From Flavobacterium sp. (GTDB lineage Bacteria > Bacteroidota > Bacteroidia > Flavobacteriales > Flavobacteriaceae): 64,000 bases of DNA. Location: positions 35,128 through 99,127 of the forward strand of contig JALRGT010000010.1 in NCBI GenBank assembly GCA_023259675.1, read 5' to 3'. The translations under genes and the position numbers were made by a program. Below are positions 62,293 to 64,000 of the stretch, one piece after another (the stretch's first letter is position 1; the number at the start of each line of letters is the position of its first letter). Under the pieces are notes generated by a model. The model did no database searches and was not told where the DNA came from. It saw only the letters and a list, made by a program, of their open reading frames with translations.

Positions 62293-62300
62293 CAAATATA
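62293..62300 (-). promoter_or_regulatory. Candidate -7 element of the secreted-protein gene
   Basis: Minus-strand TATATTTG fits TAnnTTTG, about 110 bases upstream of the ATG at 62182. No well-spaced -33 TTG is visible. Confidence 0.35.
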
Positions 62301-62375
62301 TAAAATTTATCATACAAATAATTATTTCAAAATCATTTAGCTACTTTGGGATTGTCTTTTGAAAGCGAATCTTAC

Positions 62376-62470
62376 TCCCTAGACCCGATTGAGGCGGAAT
62401 CCTTGTGGCGGCTGGCGTTTACGCCGCCACAAGATATAACCGAAAGCAGGAACCCAACTTCTTGAAAACA
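62376..62470 (+). ncRNA. Structured GC-rich element, possible flavobacterial RNA
   Basis: A hairpin with perfect 11-bp arms (CTTGTGGCGGC at 62402-62412 and GCCGCCACAAG at 62423-62433) is framed by CCCGATTGAGGCGGAATC on the left and AGATATAACCGAAAGCAGG on the right. This frame-plus-hairpin pattern recalls a dispersed flavobacterial element, which might be the Rfam Flavo-1 motif. Identity is from memory of the pattern, so confidence is modest. Confidence 0.4.
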
Positions 62471-62502
62471 CCAAACATTCTGCTCCTAAAAAAAAATAGG
62501 CA

Positions 62503-62540
62503 CAAAAAAAAAGCGGAGTAAATGAATACTCCGCTTTTAG
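62503..62540 (-). terminator. Terminator of ilvC
   Basis: A 12-bp stem (AAAAGCGGAGTA at 62509-62520 with TACTCCGCTTTT at 62527-62538) has a T-run on the minus strand. The arms are symmetric, so it may act in both directions. It follows the ilvC stop by 63 bases. Confidence 0.82.
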
Positions 62541-62549
62541 TTTTTATTA

Positions 62550-62600
62550 TCGTCATTCGGGACTTCGACAAGCTCAGCCTGACAATAACGATGTTATCGT
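62550..62600. repeat. Interspersed repeat with GACAAGCTCAGCCTGAC core
   Basis: The stretch CGGGACTTCGACAAGCTCAG and following bases lies between the ilvC terminator and the ilvC stop. Its complement contains TGAGCTTGTCGAAG, a word widely dispersed in Bacteroidota intergenic DNA. It looks like a mobile or palindromic repeat. Confidence 0.5.
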
Positions 62601-62603
62601 GAA

Positions 62604-64000
62604 TTAAACGATTTTTTTCATTGCAGTCATAGACTCTCTCAACCAAGCTCCCACTTCTTCAACCGGGTGGTTACGGATGATGCTGTTTACTTCGATTAAT
62701 TCTTTGTTATCCACTCCGTTGCTTCCGTCGTTGAATGGACGACCTACCAAGTTAGATGGTGCATTTTTAACGTAATCAGCGATTAATGGCTTACAAGCGT
62801 GGTCAAACAAATAACATCCATACTCAGCAGTGTCAGAGATTACACGGTTCATTTCGAACAATTTCTTTCTTGCAATAGTATTAGCAATAAGTGGCGTTTC
62901 GTGTAATGACTCGTAGTAAGCAGACTCTTCGATAATTCCAGAATCGGTCATGGCTTCGAAAGCTAATTCAACTCCCGCTTTTACCATAGCAACCATTAAA
63001 ACTCCGTTATCGTAGAATTCTTGCTCAGAGATTTCAAAATCACCAGCTGGAGTTTTTTCGAAATTAGTTTCTCCTGTAGCCGCTCTCCAAGTTAATAAGT
63101 TTACATCGTCATTAGCCCAGTCTTCCATCATTGTTTTAGAGAAGTGACCAGAGATGATGTCATCCATATGTTTTTGGAACAATGGACGCATGATGTCTTT
63201 TAATTCAACAGATACGTTGAATGCAGCAATTTTAGCTGGATTAGACAATCTGTCCATCATGTTTGTAATTCCACCGTATTTTAATCCTTCTGTGATAGTT
63301 TCCCATCCGTATTGGATTAATTTAGAAGCATATCCTGCATCTACACCTTCAGCAACCATTTTATCAAAACATAAGATAGAACCTGTTTGCAACAAACCAC
63401 AAAGGATTGTTTGTTCTCCCATTAAATCTGATTTTACTTCAGCTACGAAAGAAGAACGCAATACTCCCGCTCTATTTCCACCTGTTGCAACTGCATACGC
63501 TTTTGCTTGGTCAAGACCTAATCCTTTTGGATCATTCTCAGGGTGAACGGCGATAAGTGTTGGTACACCAAATCCTCTTTTGTACTCTTCACGTACTTCA
63601 GAACCTGGACATTTAGGCGCACACATAATAACGGTTAAGTCTTTACGTATTTGCATTCCTTCTTCAACGATATTAAAACCATGAGAATAAGCAAGTGTTG
63701 CTCCTTCTTTCATTAATGGCATAATAGCCGAAACTACAGCAGTATGTTGTTTGTCTGGTGTAAGGTTACAAACCAAATCAGCTGTTGGAATTAATTCTTC
63801 ATAAGTTCCCACTTTGAAACCATTATCAGCAGCATTCATGAAAGAAGCTCTTTTTTGAGCGATAGCTTCTGCACGTAATGCATAAGAAATATCTAAACCT
63901 GAGTCTCTCATGTTCAAACCTTGGTTCAAACCTTGTGCACCACAACCAACGATAACTACTTTTTTACCTTTTAAAGCTTCGATTCCATTAGCAAATTCTG
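62604..64000 (-). CDS. ilvC: Ketol-acid reductoisomerase, class II (N-terminus beyond window)
   Basis: The frame is open to the window edge, giving 464 residues without the first 25 or so. The NADPH Rossmann motif [21 protein letters not shown] is near the edge, followed by the catalytic region with [21 protein letters not shown] Mg ligands ([16 protein letters not shown]) and the class II duplicated knotted domain. It isomerises and reduces acetolactate or acetohydroxybutyrate in Val/Leu/Ile synthesis. An ATG at 63929 is internal, because the frame and Rossmann motif continue upstream. Confidence 0.95.
   Translation of the reverse strand, partial: EFANGIEALKGKKVVIVGCGAQGLNQGLNMRDSGLDISYALRAEAIAQKRASFMNAADNGFKVGTYEELIPTADLVCNLTPDKQHTAVVSAIMPLMKEGATLAYSHGFNIVEEGMQIRKDLTVIMCAPKCPGSEVREEYKRGFGVPTLIAVHPENDPKGLGLDQAKAYAVATGGNRAGVLRSSFVAEVKSDLMGEQTILCGLLQTGSILCFDKMVAEGVDAGYASKLIQYGWETITEGLKYGGITNMMDRLSNPAKIAAFNVSVELKDIMRPLFQKHMDDIISGHFSKTMMEDWANDDVNLLTWRAATGETNFEKTPAGDFEISEQEFYDNGVLMVAMVKAGVELAFEAMTDSGIIEESAYYESLHETPLIANTIARKKLFEMNRVISDTAEYGCYLFDHACKPLIADYVKNAPSNLVGRPFNDGSNGVDNKELIEVNSIIRNHPVEEVGAWLRESMTAMKKIV

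Larger units (their letters stand above)
62183..62603. other. Gene-free accessory spacer
   Basis: About 420 bases without a supported gene. It contains, in order, a candidate -7 element at 62293-62300, a structured GC-rich element at 62376-62470, a terminator at 62503, and an interspersed repeat near 62550. The first 190 bases are AT-rich with no further structure. Confidence 0.6.

Noticed and set aside
1..64000. CRISPR arrays, tRNA/rRNA genes, transposases, replication origin
   Set aside because: No regularly spaced repeats, cloverleaf or rRNA-like stretches, transposase motifs or DnaA-box clusters were seen on either strand.

Overview
The window is AT-rich chromosomal DNA from a member of the Bacteroidota, almost certainly a Flavobacterium-like Flavobacteriaceae. 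This rests on the protein families present (DUF3570, DUF4266, DUF2911, DUF6155, DUF4240, one-protein ThrE, YbdK-type ligases in ATP-grasp clusters), on several promoters of the TTG/TAnnTTTG type, on weak A-rich translation starts, and on short GC-rich hairpin repeats typical of flavobacterial intergenic DNA. I see no rRNA, tRNA, CRISPR array, transposase or replication origin. The first gene (C-terminal part of a membrane protein) and the last (ilvC) run off the edges.

Layout. 1-4413: end of a membrane-anchored protein, a YeiH-type permease, a DUF1275 protein and an LTA-synthase-like sulfatase. 4596-9751: a one-direction cluster of secreted thioredoxin, ApbE flavin transferase, a tiny DUF4266 lipoprotein with a Gly/Cys tail, a DUF3570 outer-membrane-type protein and a two-component pair. 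9973-13045: ferritin-VIT1 metal exporter, DUF2231-like protein, ThrE-type exporter. 13350-14969: pckA with a LacI-type palindrome upstream. 15080-23191: the complete histidine operon (GDCBHAFI), preceded by a promoter, a 19-residue leader peptide with five His codons, and a strong terminator, which together form a classical attenuator. The operon is interrupted by a frameshifted four-helix-bundle (S23) gene lying between AT-rich repeats.

23319-34477: a two-armed cluster with three different ATP-grasp proteins, a GCS2 (YbdK-like) carboxylate-amine ligase, a class I glutamine amidotransferase-like protein, an M17 aminopeptidase, an M1 peptidase and two esterases. This is an amidoligase system of unknown product and my best candidate for an undescribed pathway. 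34639-40987: small conserved proteins, a thioesterase, two helicases and NDH-2. 41023-42252: Bcr/CflA-type efflux pump. 42362-48041: a ketohexose uptake and use locus (Nudix-type regulator, porin, 3-epimerase, PfkB kinase, FucP-type transporter). 48125-52285: FKBP isomerase, DUF2911 protein, a cNMP/CBS/DUF294 protein and an exonuclease-like protein with altered active-site motifs.

52277-57722: a seven-gene minus-strand operon (FAD oxidoreductase, methyltransferase, type III polyketide synthase, FabZ-like dehydratase, ketosynthase, acyl carrier protein, phosphopantetheinyl transferase). It resembles a phenolic-lipid pathway with its own acyl-starter machinery. 57808-59715: acs. 59973-62603: an accessory stretch with GC-rich repeats, a DUF2975 protein and a secreted protein of foreign codon flavour. 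62604-64000: ilvC.
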